A DNA stretch of 5,854 nucleotides from an uncultured beta proteobacterium (GTDB lineage Bacteria; Pseudomonadota; Gammaproteobacteria; Burkholderiales; Burkholderiaceae_C), in contig CAIMHL010000533.1 of NCBI GenBank assembly GCA_903840825.1, forward strand, positions 1-5,854. The letters are read 5' to 3'. Under the pieces are notes generated by a model. The model did no database searches and was not told the origin of the DNA. It saw only the letters and a program-made list of their open reading frames with translations. Within the stretch, counting starts at the first letter, position 1; the number at the start of each line of letters is the position of its first letter. Below, piece by piece: positions 1 through 5,593 of this stretch. The position numbers and the translations under genes were made by a program.

Positions 1-657
1 GATATCGGTGAAAGCCGCGAGCTTTGCGGCGGCACCCATGTGCAGCGCACCGGTGATATTGGTCTGTTCAAGATCGTGGCCGAGAGCGGCGTCGCCTCGG
101 GCGTGCGCCGTATTGAGGCCATCACCGGCCACAATGCGCTGGCCTATTTGCAAAACCTGGAAGACACCGTGGCCCAGGTGGCTGCTGCTTTCAAAGCGCC
201 GGTGGTTGAAGTGAGCGACCGTGTGAACAGTGTGATCGACCACGTCAAAGCGCTTGAAAAAGAAATTGCCGCCCTTAAAGGCAAACTGGCGTCTGCCCAA
301 GGTGATGAGTTGCTAACCCAAGCGGTTGAGGTCAATGGCGTCAAAGTGCTGGTGGCCATGCTGGAAGGCGCTGACACCAAAACCTTGCGCGAGACCATGG
401 ACAAGCTCAAAGACAAGCTGAAAACCGCCGTCATTGTGCTGGCCGCCGTGGAGGGCGACAAAGTGCAAATCGCCGCTGGGGTCACACCAGACAGCACGGG
501 CAAGGTCAAAGCCGGCGAGTTGGTCAACTTCATTGCCGGCCAAGTGGGCGGCAAAGGCGGCGGCAAGCCCGACATGGCCATGGCTGGCGGCACCGAGCCT
601 GCCAAATTGGCAGGCGCCTTGGCCAGCGTGATGGCTTGGGTGAGCGCCAAGCTTTAA
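1..657 (+). CDS. alaS: Alanine--tRNA ligase, C-terminal 218 residues (5' end outside window)
   Basis: AlaRS charges tRNA-Ala in the cytoplasm; this fragment carries the end of the editing domain and the whole C-Ala domain. The frame is open from base 1. Residues 8-13 read LCGGTH, the second half of the editing-site zinc motif, with Cys9 and His13 matching the Cys-x-x-x-His pair near residues 666-670 of the E. coli enzyme. A helical, Lys/Glu/Ala-rich segment at about residues 45-105 fits the dimerisation helices. The DHHA1-type C-Ala domain follows, with the hallmark glycine-rich motif GGKGGGKPDMAMAGG at about residues 183-197. The remaining length matches the distance from this Cys to the end in E. 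coli AlaS, so the 3' end is intact and roughly 655 N-terminal residues lie upstream. The gene ends in TAA and converges on the racemase gene. Identification is close to certain. Confidence 0.97.
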   Translation, partial: DIGESRELCGGTHVQRTGDIGLFKIVAESGVASGVRRIEAITGHNALAYLQNLEDTVAQVAAAFKAPVVEVSDRVNSVIDHVKALEKEIAALKGKLASAQGDELLTQAVEVNGVKVLVAMLEGADTKTLRETMDKLKDKLKTAVIVLAAVEGDKVQIAAGVTPDSTGKVKAGELVNFIAGQVGGKGGGKPDMAMAGGTEPAKLAGALASVMAWVSAKL

Positions 658-676
658 GGGGGTGCAGGCGTGGTGC

Positions 677-709
677 CGTGGCGATCAATCGAATCAGGTT
701 GACGCCACG
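677..709 (+). terminator. Hairpin after alaS, possible terminator
   Basis: CGTGGCG (677-683) pairs perfectly with CGCCACG (703-709). After one bulged A, TCAA (685-688) pairs with TTGA (699-702). This gives an 11-bp stem around a 10-nt loop, starting 19 nt after the alaS stop. A short TTTT run follows only about 20 nt later, so it is not a textbook intrinsic terminator. Its place between two convergent genes makes a transcript-end or 3'-stabilising role plausible. Confidence 0.35.
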
Positions 710-793
710 CGCCTAAACGGCTGCTACTTTTAAGCGTTGTGGGGATAGTGCGGATATGCCTGGTTGTTGGGGATGGTCAGCTGGCTCATGTGG

Positions 794-1492
794 TCAATCG
801 TTGGCTAATGCCCACTGCGCAGCTTTCAGCGCATGAATGCGGGTGGTGTCAAAAAGCGGCACTTCAGCGTCTGTTTGATCGACTAAAAGCGTAATTTCGG
901 TACACCCCAAAATAATGGCTTGAGCGCCAGCTGATACAAGTTTTGCCATGATGCGTCGGTATGCCTGGCGCGACGAGGGTTCTATCTTTCCCAGGCAAAG
1001 CTCTTCATAGATGGTGCGGTGAATAGTGACTCGGTCAGCCAAATCTGGAACCAGCACCTCCAAGCCAAAGTGATCCGTCAGCCGGGCGCGATAAAAATCT
1101 TGCTCCATCGTAAAACGAGTGCCCAACAAGCCAAGCTTGGCAATCCCCGCTTGCTTGATGGCCAAGGCCGTTGGGTCGGCAATGTGCAGCAACGGAATGC
1201 TGACGGCGGCCTCGATGGCGGGCGCGACTTTGTGCATCGTGTTGGTACAAAGAACCAACATTTCCGCGCCGGCCGATTCAAGCGCCTGCGCTACCTTGGC
1301 CAGCATGGCACCAGCCTCAACCCAATGGCCCAGCTGCTGCAGATGCTCAATTTCTTGAAAATCTAAGCTGTAAATAATCATTTTTGCCGAGTGAAGTCCG
1401 CCGAGTTGCGCCTTGACGTATTCATTAATTTGGCGGTAGTAGGGCACAGTAGATTCCCAACTCATCCCGCCTATTAGTCCTATCACTTTCAA
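794..1492 (-). CDS. ygeA: YgeA-type amino-acid racemase (Asp/Glu racemase superfamily)
   Basis: A 232-residue cytosolic enzyme of the cofactor-independent aspartate/glutamate/hydantoin racemase superfamily, which moves the alpha proton between two cysteines. Visible hallmarks are the N-terminal IGLIGGMSWESTVPYYRQIN (4-23), the first catalytic motif LCTNTMHKV with Cys82, TMEQDFYRARLT (128-139), EELCLGKI (163-170) and the second catalytic motif LGCTEI with Cys197. Length and motif spacing match E. coli YgeA (about 230 aa), which is reported as a broad-specificity L/D amino-acid racemase, so free D-amino-acid supply or turnover is the likely role; the exact substrate cannot be read from sequence. 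The start codon is TTG at 1492: it follows an AAGGAG site at 6 nt and gives the family's usual N-terminus. The gene is complete, alone on its strand here, and converges on alaS. The upstream AT palindrome at 1507-1520 may be part of its promoter or an operator. Confidence 0.9.
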   Translation of the reverse strand: MKVIGLIGGMSWESTVPYYRQINEYVKAQLGGLHSAKMIIYSLDFQEIEHLQQLGHWVEAGAMLAKVAQALESAGAEMLVLCTNTMHKVAPAIEAAVSIPLLHIADPTALAIKQAGIAKLGLLGTRFTMEQDFYRARLTDHFGLEVLVPDLADRVTIHRTIYEELCLGKIEPSSRQAYRRIMAKLVSAGAQAIILGCTEITLLVDQTDAEVPLFDTTRIHALKAAQWALAND

Positions 1493-1498
1493 AGCGAT

Positions 1499-1504
1499 CT
1501 CCTT
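1499..1504 (-). promoter_or_regulatory. Shine-Dalgarno site that fixes the TTG start of the racemase gene
   Basis: Read on the minus strand, AAGGAG sits 6 nt before the TTG at 1492-1490. This near-ideal site supports a rare TTG start, and no in-frame ATG lies near the conserved N-terminus. Confidence 0.75.
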
Positions 1505-1506
1505 AG

Positions 1507-1520
1507 ATTATTTAAATAAT
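1507..1520. promoter_or_regulatory. 14-bp perfect palindrome upstream of the racemase gene
   Basis: ATTATTTAAATAAT is a perfect palindrome starting 2 nt upstream of the ribosome-binding site of the racemase gene. It could be the AT-rich -10 region or an operator for a dimeric regulator. No convincing -35 element could be paired with it, so the regulatory reading is an inference. Confidence 0.3.
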
Positions 1521-1634
1521 TGGCATAGAGCCGCCGAGCGTAAAACGAGCGGCTGCGGATAGTTCTTGTCCGGCACTTATTTATAAACGACTGGATTGAG
1601 TTTGGGACCGCGTTTATCTACGGTCTTCATCCTT

Positions 1635-1800
1635 TTAGTCTAGCTGCAAGGCAAGTGTGGGGTCACACCCTGTCATGTCTCGCACCGAACGGCCTTTACC
1701 GAGGGTATACAGATCAGAAAAATCCTCGATCACATCGGTGTCGACTCGCAGCCCCCACACATCGCCCCGGGCCTCGAGCCACCGCTGTGGATTTGTGGGT
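1635..1800 (-). pseudogene. Possible unidentified gene fragment (C-terminal end)
   Basis: On the minus strand, from about 1800 to the TAA at 1637-1635, a frame reads like real protein: RWLEARGDVWGLRVDTDV, then IEDFSDLYTLGKGRSVRDMTG, then a short tail. About 60% of its codons end in G or C. No start codon or ribosome-binding site belongs to it; the frame only runs on through sequence that is the antisense of the shikimate-dehydrogenase-like fragment. The family was not recognised. It may be the 3' stump of a gene broken at about 1800, where the plus-strand fragment begins, or it may be a chance frame. The bases TGTCATGTCTCGCACC at 1671-1686 faintly recall repeated sites in some IS ends, but this is weak. 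Confidence 0.3.
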
Positions 1801-1803
1801 GGG

Positions 1804-1977
1804 GTTGTGATGAAAACCGAGATGACGGCATTTTTGCAAGCCGCCAAAGACCGTGGGTGCCATGTGCAAGTGGGGGCCGGCATGCTCTACGAGCAAATCC
1901 CCGCGTACCTTGAATTCTTCGGTTTCCCGACCACAACGGCCGAGAATTTGCGTACTTTAGCGAAGTTGCAATATTGA
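1804..1977 (+). pseudogene. Shikimate-dehydrogenase-like 3' gene fragment
   Basis: Only the last 57 or so residues of a gene remain. The frame gives VVMKTEMTAFLQAAKDRGC, then QVGAGMLYEQIPAYLEFFGF, then PTTTAENLRTLAK and a TGA at 1975-1977. This matches the C-terminal part of shikimate dehydrogenase family proteins (AroE-like, roughly 270-290 aa). In these a VVM(K)-x-E-(M/I)-T segment leaves the NAD(P)-binding domain, and a final helix with the G-x-x-ML motif returns to the substrate-binding domain. The nucleotide-binding core and the N-terminal shikimate domain are absent: upstream of about 1803 the frame turns into Ser/Arg-rich nonsense. GTG 1807 and ATG 1810 have no good ribosome-binding site. 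It is therefore a non-functional remnant left by a deletion or rearrangement. The family call is fairly firm; whether it was the biosynthetic aroE or a paralogue cannot be told. Confidence 0.65.
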
Positions 1978-2177
1978 TTTTTTCACGTTCCAGGAAGTCA
2001 GGATGGAGAATGAGTCTAAAAATTCTACATACAAAAATCCGAGCAGCGCCGTCCAGCTGTGTTAAGTGGGGTGCAACTTAAACTACCTTCAAGTTTGTCT
2101 TGATGATGGGGTTCACTTCAGGGAAGGATACAAGGCAGACATAGAACTTTGTTATGCTCAATCTCTTTTAAAAACAC

Positions 2178-2182
2178 AAGGA
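2178..2182 (+). promoter_or_regulatory. Shine-Dalgarno site deciding the SapC-family start
   Basis: AAGGA lies 7 nt before ATG 2190 but only 1 nt before the in-frame TTG at 2184, which settles the start on the ATG. The 200 bases upstream (1978-2177) hold no gene. They contain small inverted repeats (TTAAGT 2062-2067 with ACTTAA 2076-2081; AAACT 2080-2084 with AGTTT 2092-2096), and no clear sigma-70 promoter was found. Confidence 0.7.
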
Positions 2183-2189
2183 ATTGATA

Positions 2190-2912
2190 ATGACTAGCGT
2201 AATGTTTTACGAAAAACCAGTAGCTGTTAACCGCGATCAACACCGCAGCAGTAAAATTGGTTCTGTTCCCAACTTTTCATTTTCCGAAAAAACCAATTCA
2301 GTGCCTCTGTCAGGCGTTGAATTTATCGAAGCCTGCAAAGAGTATCCCATTGTGTTTGCCAAAGTGGGCGACCGCAAAGTCCCCGTGGCCCTGCTAGGCC
2401 TGCGCGACAACGACAACCTCTATGTCAATGCCGACGGCGCATGGGACGCTCGCTACATCCCCGCCTTTGTGCGACGTTACCCCTTTGTGTTGGCCGAAAA
2501 AGGCACTGACGAATTCGTCGTCTGCATTGATGAAGCCTCATCCGCCTTCAATGCCGCCGAGGGCCAACCCCTGTTCGACAAAGACGGTGTCAACACCCCT
2601 TTCCTCGACGGTGCGTTGAACTTCCTCAACTCTTACCAAGCGCAAACCCAGCGCACACAAGCCTTTACCAAGCAACTGGACGACATGGGCCTGTTCACCG
2701 AGATGTCGGCCAAGACGGACCTGGTGGACGGTCGCACCTTCCTCTTCAACGGCCTGTATGTGGTTGACGAAGCCAAGCTGATGGCGCTCACCGCCAAGGC
2801 CGCCGTGAACCTGCTCAAATCAGGCGAAACCGGTTGGATCTATGCCCACCTCATCTCTCTGTCCAACATGAGCCGCTTGGTCGATCGCATCTCGACCCAG
2901 GCCAAAGCCTGA
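2190..2912 (+). CDS. SapC family protein
   Basis: A 240-residue protein of the SapC family (Pfam PF07277), named after a Campylobacter fetus S-layer locus protein. The molecular function is not established in most bacteria, so an S-layer role should not be assumed. Supporting features are a first conserved block PIVFAKVGDRKVPVALLGLR (53-72), YVNADGAWDARYIPAFVRRY with the family's YIP-x-F-x-RRYPF signature (78-100), an acidic middle (LFDKDG, 128-133), the FLFNGLYVVDE block (184-194) and a C-terminal GWIYAHLISLSNMSRLVDR (215-233). Length is normal for the family. There is no signal peptide or membrane helix, so it is predicted cytosolic or exported without Sec. The ATG at 2190 is chosen over TTG 2184 because of ribosome-binding-site spacing. 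It appears monocistronic and ends one base before the stop codon of the convergent SecB-like gene. Confidence 0.85.
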   Translation: MTSVMFYEKPVAVNRDQHRSSKIGSVPNFSFSEKTNSVPLSGVEFIEACKEYPIVFAKVGDRKVPVALLGLRDNDNLYVNADGAWDARYIPAFVRRYPFVLAEKGTDEFVVCIDEASSAFNAAEGQPLFDKDGVNTPFLDGALNFLNSYQAQTQRTQAFTKQLDDMGLFTEMSAKTDLVDGRTFLFNGLYVVDEAKLMALTAKAAVNLLKSGETGWIYAHLISLSNMSRLVDRISTQAKA

Positions 2913-2913
2913 G

Positions 2914-3933
2914 CTAGAGATCGCCGATCCTCACCGCGTTGAGCATCGGCTGATCCAGCTTTGCCTCCGGCTGTTTAACCGTAGCGCCCGTCGCCTCGGC
3001 TTCGGCGCGACTTGCAAATACGCCATAAAAAACCCGTAAGCGTCCGCCTGGGGCGAGCAATACAAACAATGGCCGGTCTGAGGGCATACTGCCCAGCACC
3101 TCCAGCGGTGCCGTCACCGGCAGGCTTCCCATTTCGAGCGTGAACCCGGACGATGCTTGCTCTGACAAACGCGCTCGGCTGATCTTGATTGCCGCCTGTG
3201 TGGGCTCCGGGATCACCACGACGGGTGGTGACGCAACCACGGGCGTCACGCTCGCCTCCTGCGGCGCACCTATGCGCATCGGCTCCAAAACCCAGAACAG
3301 AGACCACCCCCCCAGCGCCAAGCCCAAGGCGCCGGCCAGCAGCCAGGCCGGCCTCGCAATGCCTATTTTGCTTGCCGGCGGCAGCAAGGGTAGGGCATCG
3401 TCCAGGCGTGCAGGCAAGGCGGCGGCTTCTGGCTTTGCGGCTACCAACGGCTTGGCGGCCATCACATCCACCCGCATGGGAGCGGGCGACGAACGGGCCA
3501 CCTGCTGAGACTGGATCACCTGATTCAACACCGAATCAAAATCTATATGGTCCAGCAAAACCGGCTGAAACCCGGCTGAAACAGCCATATTCGCCAAGTC
3601 CTTGCGGGCAAACGGAAACAGAATGGCCGGTGCCACCTGCCGCACAAATCGATGAGCCTCGGCCATGTCGGGCAGCTCCAGCTCAAAAATGCCAGCCACC
3701 GACACCTCAATCAAAAACACATTGCGCCCCGCCAGTCGCGCATGCAGCGAAACGCGCAACACACACTCCATGGCCCCTGGCCAAGCGGGCGCGGCCAAGG
3801 TTTGCATATCCAGACCCACATCGGGTGAAATCGCCTGCTTGGGCAACTCCGCCATGTGAGGCACCTCAACCGAGGCACCCTTGAGGTAAATGCGAAGAAT
3901 CTTGTAAGGCGTGCTGGCAGGAACTGAAGTCAT
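2914..3933 (-). CDS. Membrane-anchored SecB-like chaperone with C-terminal SPOR-like domain
   Basis: A 339-residue protein with an uncommon architecture. Residues 10-144 resemble the export chaperone SecB: YKILRIYLKGASVEVP (E. coli QRIYTKDISFEAP), AMECVLRVSLHARL followed by VFLIEVSVAGIF, APAILFPFARKDLANM (E. coli PNILFPYARECITSM), and a final HIDFDSVLNQVIQSQQ (E. coli VNFDALFMNYLQQQ). The canonical SecB zinc-binding, SecA-contacting tail is missing. A Pro/Ala linker (145-195) leads instead to one membrane helix, WLLAGALGLALGGWSLFWVL (197-216), then a Val/Pro linker and a SPOR-like domain (about 262-339) with FTLEMGSL and LRVFYGVFASRAEAEA. K189 and R194 before the helix favour an N-in topology: SecB part cytosolic, SPOR part periplasmic. 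SPOR domains usually bind septal glycan strands. The ATG at 3933 gives the usual SecB N-terminal length; ATG 3957, overlapping the upstream gene by 14 nt, and TTG 3969 are alternatives, and none has a clear ribosome-binding site, suggesting coupled translation. The role is inferred: export chaperoning at the membrane. Confidence 0.75.
   Translation of the reverse strand: MTSVPASTPYKILRIYLKGASVEVPHMAELPKQAISPDVGLDMQTLAAPAWPGAMECVLRVSLHARLAGRNVFLIEVSVAGIFELELPDMAEAHRFVRQVAPAILFPFARKDLANMAVSAGFQPVLLDHIDFDSVLNQVIQSQQVARSSPAPMRVDVMAAKPLVAAKPEAAALPARLDDALPLLPPASKIGIARPAWLLAGALGLALGGWSLFWVLEPMRIGAPQEASVTPVVASPPVVVIPEPTQAAIKISRARLSEQASSGFTLEMGSLPVTAPLEVLGSMPSDRPLFVLLAPGGRLRVFYGVFASRAEAEATGATVKQPEAKLDQPMLNAVRIGDL
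2923..2950 (+). terminator. Hairpin just after the SapC-family stop, inside the convergent gene
   Basis: GCCGAT (2923-2928) pairs with ATCGGC (2945-2950), and after one C:C mismatch CTCA (2930-2933) pairs with TGAG (2940-2943), around a 6-nt loop. It begins 11 nt after the SapC-family stop and lies in the last codons of the opposite gene. No clean T-run follows, so a terminator role is only possible. Confidence 0.3.
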
Positions 3934-3943
3934 AAAGTCGGGA

Positions 3944-5017
3944 TCAGCGAGGATCATAAATGGCGGCAAAGTTTTGCTGACCCGCGTCGAAGCGCAAATT
4001 GCTAAAAGACAAAGTGTTGGGTGAAAACTGGTAGTTGTTGCGACTCACCCGTATCCGCCCAGACCAGCCGGACGGCATAGAGCAGACATACCGCCCCAGG
4101 TTGTCAGTGGGTACACACTGTGCACCATCGGCAGTCACCTGCACATTCGCCAGCGCCTCATCCGTGGCAGCAGACCCCACCCCGGCAAACCTGGATGACA
4201 AACGCACCACTCCGCTCACATTGACGGAGGTAGGGGCAGGGGGTGTTGCGGCGACCGGTGTGGACGAAGAGGGTGTGGAGGGTGCAGATGGCTGAGCCAT
4301 CACCCGTTCGGGCTGAGCTTGTCGAAGCCCTTCGACAAGATCAGGGCGAGCGGTAGACGGAACTACGCGAACGGGAAGAGCAGAAAGAACGGTAGAAGCA
4401 CTTTGTATTGGCTTCTCGGTAGGAGCCGGTATCGCCTTTGTCGGTTTGACCTTGGTCACCAGCACCTTAAGCCCCGTCACTGGGCGGGGATCGGCATCAC
4501 CCGCCCCCCAGCGCAACACGGTTTTTTTGCCCGTCAGGGCCAGTAAAAAATCATCGCCCCCCGACAGGCCCACCACACCCGTCAGCCCGGACACCTTTAC
4601 CGGCGTGCTCTGCACCCTAAAAATGTCGATCGGGTTGCGACCCAGTTGACCCCGGTTATTGGCACCCCAAACCCAAACGCTGCCATCGGCCAGCAAAGCC
4701 GCACTGTGCTGCGTGCCCGCGCTCACCGCAAGGGCTCGCCCCACGAGGCCGGTCACCTGGGCCACCTCGGTAACATGTCGTGTGTGACCAAAACCCAATT
4801 GCCCGCTGCTATTGTCACCCCAAGCCCACACCTGACCCGCAGCGTCCACCCCAAGCGAGTGCCGTGCACCACTGGCCTGGGCCACCCACTTGCGGCCTGC
4901 CAAGGGCTCCGTCGCACTGATCCCCCAAGCAGGGAGCATACCCAGCAACAAGGCGGCCAGCATTGCCAGCCCACGCACGCAGCCAGACACCCGGGTCGCC
5001 CTAAAAAACTGATACAT
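3944..5017 (-). CDS. Secreted RCC1-repeat protein with C-terminal beta-sandwich-like domain
   Basis: A 357-residue exported protein. Residues 1-35 form a signal peptide: basic start, hydrophobic core LAMLAALLLGMLPAWG, likely cleavage near ISA-TEP. Residues 43-184 hold two clear RCC1-type repeats (ASGARHSLGVDAAGQVWAWG followed by DNSSGQLGFG; SAGTQHSAALLADGSVWVWG followed by ANNRGQLG) and a degenerate third (SGGDDFLLAL, VLRWGAGD). RCC1 propellers normally have about seven blades, so this is either part of an oligomeric propeller or a reduced form. A low-complexity Ala/Pro/Ser/Thr linker follows (190-264). The C-terminal domain (265-357), with SVNVSGVVRL, ANVQVTADGAQC, DNLGRYVCSMPSGWSGRIRV and NNYQFSPNTLSFSNL, resembles carboxypeptidase-regulatory or SdrD-B-like surface domains. 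C301 and C312 could form a disulphide. The ATG has a weak AGGG site 7 nt upstream. The stop lies 10 nt before the downstream SecB-like gene, so the two are probably co-transcribed. An envelope or extracellular binding role is likely; the ligand is unknown. Confidence 0.8.
   Translation of the reverse strand: MYQFFRATRVSGCVRGLAMLAALLLGMLPAWGISATEPLAGRKWVAQASGARHSLGVDAAGQVWAWGDNSSGQLGFGHTRHVTEVAQVTGLVGRALAVSAGTQHSAALLADGSVWVWGANNRGQLGRNPIDIFRVQSTPVKVSGLTGVVGLSGGDDFLLALTGKKTVLRWGAGDADPRPVTGLKVLVTKVKPTKAIPAPTEKPIQSASTVLSALPVRVVPSTARPDLVEGLRQAQPERVMAQPSAPSTPSSSTPVAATPPAPTSVNVSGVVRLSSRFAGVGSAATDEALANVQVTADGAQCVPTDNLGRYVCSMPSGWSGRIRVSRNNYQFSPNTLSFSNLRFDAGQQNFAAIYDPR
4304..4353. repeat. Palindromic repeat of the TTCGACAAGCTCAG type inside the RCC1 gene
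   Basis: An imperfect 50-bp palindrome. The core CTTGTCGAAG (4318-4327) pairs perfectly with CTTCGACAAG (4330-4339). Outer arms CTGA/TCAG (4313-4316, 4341-4344) and CCGTTCG/CGAGCGG (4304-4310, 4347-4353, one G:T pair) extend it. It is the dispersed palindrome often seen between genes of Burkholderiales and Xanthomonadales. Here it is read in frame by the minus-strand gene and encodes about residues 222-238 (PDLVEGLRQAQPER) within the flexible linker, so it adds residues without breaking the protein. Confidence 0.8.
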
Positions 5018-5113
5018 GGACTTACCCTAGGTTCACGGACGGTTAAATGTTTCGAAATTGAAGCGATTTAAGTGTACTCCGCGCAACGAGCTCGCACATC
5101 CACCACCCAGCGG

Positions 5114-5127
5114 CTAATTACATAAAA
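5114..5127 (+). repeat. Direct repeat, left copy
   Basis: CTAATTACATAAAA matches CTAATTAAATAAAA at 5615-5628 in 13 of 14 positions. The pair brackets the transposase remnant. It could be an old duplication or chance in AT-rich DNA. Confidence 0.4.
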
Positions 5128-5145
5128 ATTAACATTTTCATGTAA
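5118..5145. promoter_or_regulatory. AT-rich inverted repeat upstream of the RCC1 gene
   Basis: TTACAT (5118-5123) pairs with ATGTAA (5140-5145). After one A:C mismatch, AAAAT (5125-5129) pairs with ATTTT (5134-5138), leaving a 4-nt loop. Eleven of 12 positions pair. It lies about 100 bp upstream of the RCC1 start and 37 bp before the transposase remnant. It may be an operator for the RCC1/SecB-like unit, a terminator, or part of an old element end; the sequence alone does not decide. Confidence 0.4.
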
Positions 5146-5181
5146 GGTAAAAAGAAGTTCGACACCATTTTTCCGAAATTT

Positions 5182-5593
5182 CACTCGGAATCCTTTCGCA
5201 ACGAAGAAAGCAAACCCCGCCAACGCACCGTCTGCACCCTGGGTCGCCTTGAAGCCGGTGGCGAAGTTGACACCCTGATTGCCTCCTTGTTATGACCTCA
5301 CCACCGTTGCGCTCACAGGTCAAACCGACCTGGAAGATGACGTGCGGGCTTATGGCATGGCCAAGTCAGGGCTGATTGAGCGCCAGTTCATGTTGTCCCT
5401 GGTGCAAACCGCTGAAGGCTTGCCCACCGCACTGCTGGAGCGGCTCAAAAGAATTCAACAGCAGAGCGTTGAGACAAACGACGGAACAACGCTGACCGGA
5501 TTGACTGAGACCACGCCAGCCCAGAAATCACTGTTTGTAGCCCTGGATTTGACACCACCAACCCCATCAGACCTCGCTAAGCCCGTTTTGTAG
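5182..5593 (+). pseudogene. IS1634-type transposase remnant with internal deletions and a frameshift
   Basis: Three separate pieces of one DDE transposase (IS4/IS1634-type, normally several hundred residues) are joined. The first (5182 to about 5290) reads SESFRNEESKPRQRTVCTLG then RLEAGGEVDTLIASLL, an N-terminal segment, and hits TGA at 5293-5295. The second, in the next frame (from about 5288), reads YDLTTVALTG then DDVRAYGMAKSGLIERQFML and SLVQTAEGLP, the block around the first catalytic Asp. The third follows directly as TALLERLKRIQQQ and a tail to TAG 5591-5593, resembling the family's extreme C-terminus. Missing are the stretch between the N-terminal segment and YDLTT and everything between EGLP and the C-terminus, including the later catalytic residues. 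It is therefore inactive. The 104-residue downstream frame could be translated from TTG 5279, but no ribosome-binding site or function is apparent. Confidence 0.75.

Noticed and set aside
144..650. 168-codon open frame on the minus strand
   Set aside because: Antisense shadow of alaS; Ser/Thr/Ala-rich composition typical of reading a high-GC gene backwards.
1109..1549. CGTAAAACGAG occurring at 1109-1119 and 1539-1549
   Set aside because: Only 11 bases, one copy inside the racemase gene and one upstream of it; could easily be chance.
1529..1554. AGCCGC/GCGGCT inverted repeat upstream of the racemase gene as a terminator or riboswitch
   Set aside because: Only 6 bp with a 14-nt loop, no T-run on either strand and no known riboswitch motif.
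1577..1630. 17-residue minus-strand frame beginning ATG AAG ACC
   Set aside because: AAAAGG touches the start codon with no spacing, and the peptide has no recognisable feature.
2184..2189. TTG start for the SapC-family gene, 6 nt upstream of the ATG
   Set aside because: The AAGGA site would be only 1 nt away; ATG 2190 has 7-nt spacing.
3189..3884. 231-codon open frame on the plus strand
   Set aside because: Pro/Arg/Ala-rich shadow antisense to the SecB-like gene; no ribosome-binding site and no domain.
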